Assembly: GCA_031278025.1 (NCBI GenBank)
Contig: JAITLF010000141.1
Span: forward strand, 1 to 13,729
Reading direction: 5' to 3'
Length of the DNA stretch: 13,729 nt
From: Treponema sp.
GTDB lineage: Bacteria; Spirochaetota; Spirochaetia; Treponematales; Breznakiellaceae
Shown here: piece after piece, positions 11,074 to 13,729 of the stretch
How positions within the stretch are numbered: the stretch's first letter is position 1
Layout of the letters: every line of letters starts with the position of its first letter
The notes under the pieces: model-generated
Told to the model about the DNA's origin: nothing
Seen by the model: only the letters and a program-made list of their open reading frames with translations
Databases searched by the model: none
Program-made: the position numbers and the translations under genes

Positions 11074-13509
11074 GTGTACAAGTCGTATATTTCCCTGGAA
11101 GTCCGAATCCTGCTGCTTTCGGGGGTAAAAACTTTTTGTGACTGCACTCCAGCCTCCCACGGTCCAGGAGGAGGCTCCTGTCCGGTCTGCCGGGGAGAAA
11201 GGGGGGCGGCGCCCCGCCTTAACGCCCTGGCTGCCCGGAAGGCGTACCTCCTGATACACGGCCTGGGGGGGACTATCATCAAAGACGCCCCCTATGAAAG
11301 GAACCTGAACACCCCTACCCTGCCGCCGGAATATCCCTTGTCCTGGCTTTCCATCAAGCTGGGGGAGGCCTGCATCATGGATATCATGTTCCACCGGCGG
11401 AAGAAGCGTATCCGCATTACTGAGGTCCGGCTGGAAGAAGACGCCGGACGTCTGACCAGGCCGGGCAAGGGATCGACAACCTTCATGGACTATTCCAAGG
11501 CGGGTATGCCCAGTCTGAGGCTCAGGACGGCAGCGGACTTCGAGATAGGGGAAGAGGCGGAGGTCTTTCTCTCCGATTTACGGCGGCGCATCCAGTATCT
11601 GGAGCTTATCCCCGGCGTCCCGCTGGAGAACGTGATACGCTGTAACGCCTACACGGCCCTGGCGCCCTACCCCGATGTCCCCTCCTACCAGGTAAAACTG
11701 AGGAACCTCAACTCCTTTAACTTCGTGTCCAAGGGGATAAACGCGGAGCTTTCCCGGCAGGAAGAGATCGTAACCAACGGCGGGACGGTATTCAGCGAGA
11801 GCCGGATATGGAACGAGGCTAAATCGGCCACCGAATCCTTCCAGGTCCGCTCTGACGACGAAAAAAACCGGTTTGCCCCGACGGACCTTCCCAATTTCCG
11901 TCCGGGACCGGACATCCTGGAAGCCCTGGACAACTTTTCCATCGAGCTTCCGGAAGCCCGAAGGAACCGTTTCATGAACAGTTACGGCCTTACCCTGCAT
12001 CAGGCGGAATTCATCTGTGACGAGACGAGCCGGGCCGATTATTTTGAGGAAACCCTGTCCCATGGGGCGTCTCCACGGGAAACCGCCCAATGGATGGCCT
12101 CTTTTGTGATAAAGGAATGCAGGCGCCTGGGCTTCGGCCTGGCGGACGCCCCCCTGACGCCGGAACGTTTCGCGGACATCCTGAAGATGCTCCGGGAACG
12201 GCGCATACACGGCAGCATCGCCAAGCAAACCGTTACCGCCGTGCTGGATACAAACCGCGCCCCACGGGAACTGGTCAGGGAGCGGGGCTGGGAGCAGCTT
12301 ACGGACCGGGCCGAGATAGCGCGGATCGTACAGGCGGTGATAGACGCCAATCCCCAGGAGGTTCACCGCATACGGGAAGGCGAGGCCGGGCCTATACAGT
12401 TCCTTACCGGGAGCATCATGAAGGAAACCAACGGTCTTGCGGAACCCACCCTGGTAAAGGACATACTCCGGGAACGGCTTTCGGTGTCCCTGGTCTACGT
12501 CCTTTCCATGGGCGGCGCCATCTCCGGACGCATTGCCGAGGACGGCAGCCTGGAAGTGGGGGACGAGCGGGTTCTCCGGGAACTTCTGGCGAAAAACGAG
12601 GAAGCCGCCGGCCTTTTCCGGGGCGAAGGGAACGTCAAGGTACGGTTTGAGTCCATACAGGTTGGGCGCATCCTTTCGGAAGAGATCATCCCCTCGGACT
12701 GGGCGGTGCTTATCGAAACCATCACCGACCGCCTTAATTCCGGAACCGCTAACGGCATCGTCGTGGCTCACGGAATTGATACCCTGCCCTACACCGCCCC
12801 GCTCCTCTACTGGCTCTTTGCGGAAGCCAATGCCCCCGTGGTTCTGGCAGCCTCTTCCTCCCCGCCCGGGGCTTCCCAGGAGGCGCTCAGGACCATCAGG
12901 AAGGCGGTGGACCTGGCCTTGAATAAACCCAAGGGGGTTTATGTCGTGAACGGGGGTAAGGTTCTTTCCCCCCTCAACCTGAAATTCGAGCGCATAGGGA
13001 ACGACGGCTTTAGAAACTGGAACATGACGGCTCCGACGTTTACGGGAACCGCTCTTCTTACCGGACCCCTCGCGGCGGATCAGTATGTCCTGTCCCAGCT
13101 TTTGGAAGACGCGGTAAACTCCATGTGCGTCATCAGGCTTTATCCCGGCCTCCGCTCAGACTACCTCATCTCCATCATGGACAAGGGGGTAAAGAACTTT
13201 TTCCTGGAACTGTACGACACGGGGACCGCCGGCTTTCGGGAAGGCCCCTATTCCCTCAAACGGGTCTTTTCCCTCGGCAAGCGCCGGGGAACCCGGTTCT
13301 ATTGCACTTCCCAACAAGAAGGCATCGTGGACTTTTCCGGCTACGACATCACCTCCCGGAAGCTATGGCGGGAAGGCGCGATCCCCATGGGGGCCTACAC
13401 CACCGAAACCGCCGTGGCCCGTTACCTGGCGGCGGGTATCATCGCCGACAACGGGGAAGAACTGACCGCCCTTATGGAAAGCGCCGGCTCGGAGTCAACG
13501 GGCAGCTGA
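11074..13509 (+). CDS. GatB-like / L-asparaginase-like fusion, probable double pseudoenzyme
   Basis: 811 residues from a GTG with GAGG nine bases upstream. Residues 1 to about 470 align end to end with GatB, the tRNA-binding/kinase subunit of Asp/Glu-tRNA amidotransferase: SYISLEV, Cys22/24/36/39 zinc cluster, LEEDAGR, VKLRNLNSFNFV, and the YqeY-like tail (LTPERFADILK to AEPTLVKDILRERL). Residues about 471-800 align with type I/II L-asparaginase: VYVLSMGGAISG, VVAHGIDTLPYTA, CTSQQEGIVDFSGY, and GAYTTETAVARYL. Several key residues are changed. In GatB, GLEIH has become SLEVR, the RKNYFYPD region is lost, and RCDAN has become RCNAY. In asparaginase, TGGT has become MGGA (nucleophile Thr lost) and HGTDT has become HGIDT. 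Asp569 and Lys637 remain. Archaea use separate GatE (GatB-like) and GatD (asparaginase-like) subunits. No gatA or gatC is adjacent. The function is unknown. Confidence 0.85.
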   Translation: MYKSYISLEVRILLLSGVKTFCDCTPASHGPGGGSCPVCRGERGAAPRLNALAARKAYLLIHGLGGTIIKDAPYERNLNTPTLPPEYPLSWLSIKLGEACIMDIMFHRRKKRIRITEVRLEEDAGRLTRPGKGSTTFMDYSKAGMPSLRLRTAADFEIGEEAEVFLSDLRRRIQYLELIPGVPLENVIRCNAYTALAPYPDVPSYQVKLRNLNSFNFVSKGINAELSRQEEIVTNGGTVFSESRIWNEAKSATESFQVRSDDEKNRFAPTDLPNFRPGPDILEALDNFSIELPEARRNRFMNSYGLTLHQAEFICDETSRADYFEETLSHGASPRETAQWMASFVIKECRRLGFGLADAPLTPERFADILKMLRERRIHGSIAKQTVTAVLDTNRAPRELVRERGWEQLTDRAEIARIVQAVIDANPQEVHRIREGEAGPIQFLTGSIMKETNGLAEPTLVKDILRERLSVSLVYVLSMGGAISGRIAEDGSLEVGDERVLRELLAKNEEAAGLFRGEGNVKVRFESIQVGRILSEEIIPSDWAVLIETITDRLNSGTANGIVVAHGIDTLPYTAPLLYWLFAEANAPVVLAASSSPPGASQEALRTIRKAVDLALNKPKGVYVVNGGKVLSPLNLKFERIGNDGFRNWNMTAPTFTGTALLTGPLAADQYVLSQLLEDAVNSMCVIRLYPGLRSDYLISIMDKGVKNFFLELYDTGTAGFREGPYSLKRVFSLGKRRGTRFYCTSQQEGIVDFSGYDITSRKLWREGAIPMGAYTTETAVARYLAAGIIADNGEELTALMESAGSESTGS

Positions 13510-13536
13510 GGGAGCTTGCAGTGGTTTTGTGGGGGT

Positions 13537-13575
13537 CCGGGGGGTTCTAAACCCCCCGGCGGGGCGGAGCCCCGC
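13537..13575. repeat. Two adjacent GC-rich hairpins after the fusion gene
   Basis: CCGGGGGGTT (13537-13546) pairs perfectly with AACCCCCCGG (13550-13559) around CTA. Immediately after, GCGGGGC (13559-13565) pairs with GCCCCGC (13569-13575) around GGA. They begin 27 bases past the TGA. No T-run follows, so an intrinsic terminator is not certain. The compact double-hairpin form resembles dispersed REP-type repeats. Confidence 0.6.
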
Positions 13576-13583
13576 GCACTCTT

Positions 13584-13615
13584 GGGATATCCCCCAAAGT
13601 TCCGGGGATATCCCC
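13584..13615. repeat. Pair of GATATC-centred palindromes
   Basis: GGGATATCCC (13584-13593) and GGGGATATCCCC (13604-13615) are perfect palindromes sharing a core, 20 bp apart (about two helical turns). They follow the two hairpins directly. The paired spacing fits two operator half-repeats or part of the same dispersed repeat. Confidence 0.6.
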
Positions 13616-13729
13616 ATATGCGTTTATTTAGGGATGGGATGTAACGGACGAAACAGGGCCGGACGCCTCCGTCGTTTGGAATCGGCGCAGGCTAAAGGAA
13701 GCCCTTGTAATGTATGCGCTGAGAACATG

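Noticed and set aside
13631..13660. Possible start of a tmRNA (GATGTAACGG followed by CAGGG)
   Set aside because: The near-invariant TTCGAC is absent, and the rest cannot be seen.
13634..13729. Small plus-strand frame open to the window edge (with a PCNVC motif), or a start at 13710
   Set aside because: Too short and truncated. The ribosome-binding sites are weak or ambiguous, and no domain can be judged.

Overview
The window looks like part of a spirochaete chromosome, most likely a Treponema of the GC-richer, gut-associated kind. This rests on overall protein flavour and gene content, not on a diagnostic marker. Gene density is high. Apart from one gene at each end, host genes run on the minus strand, and there are no RNA genes that I can support.

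Left end (1 to about 1305): a piece of a mobile element with the layout of the left end of a Mu-like transposable phage. A minus-strand frame open to the window edge joins a Ner-like helix-turn-helix to the N-terminal part of a DDE-type transposase. It diverges from a plus-strand S24-fold (CI/LexA-like) repressor gene that carries a +1 frameshift and lacks the Ser/Lys autocleavage pair. A 20-bp dyad sits between them. Downstream of the repressor lie four GGTRGGAAA repeats (minus strand) and a candidate element end with a terminal TG at 1305. From about 1306 to 1591 I see no gene, only inverted repeats.

Centre (1592-9164): a closely spaced minus-strand run, read from right to left: an RlpA-like exported protein, an NCS2/AzgA-type purine permease, a second RlpA-like protein, a 66-heptad repeat ORF, an exopolyphosphatase (Ppx/GppA with HD domain) and polyphosphate kinase 1. 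The last two form a polyphosphate synthesis/turnover pair. Their reading-frame spacing (12 bp) suggests co-transcription. The repeat ORF is made wholly of 21-bp units and touches the longer possible ppx start with an ATGA overlap. Ppk itself carries an in-frame 15-bp minisatellite.

Right (9404-13729): a cytoplasmic trehalase/GH63-like (alpha/alpha)6 glycoside hydrolase on the minus strand diverges from an 811-residue plus-strand protein. The latter is a full-length GatB-like region fused to an L-asparaginase-like domain, the same two folds that archaea use as GatE and GatD. Key catalytic residues of both halves appear to be replaced. This is the most unusual gene here. After it comes a block of nested GC-rich palindromes that may be a dispersed repeat.

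A window-wide theme is in-frame, self-complementary tandem repeats: 21-bp in the repeat ORF, 15-bp in ppk, 18-bp in the glycosidase, and a Gly/Arg-rich insertion in the permease.
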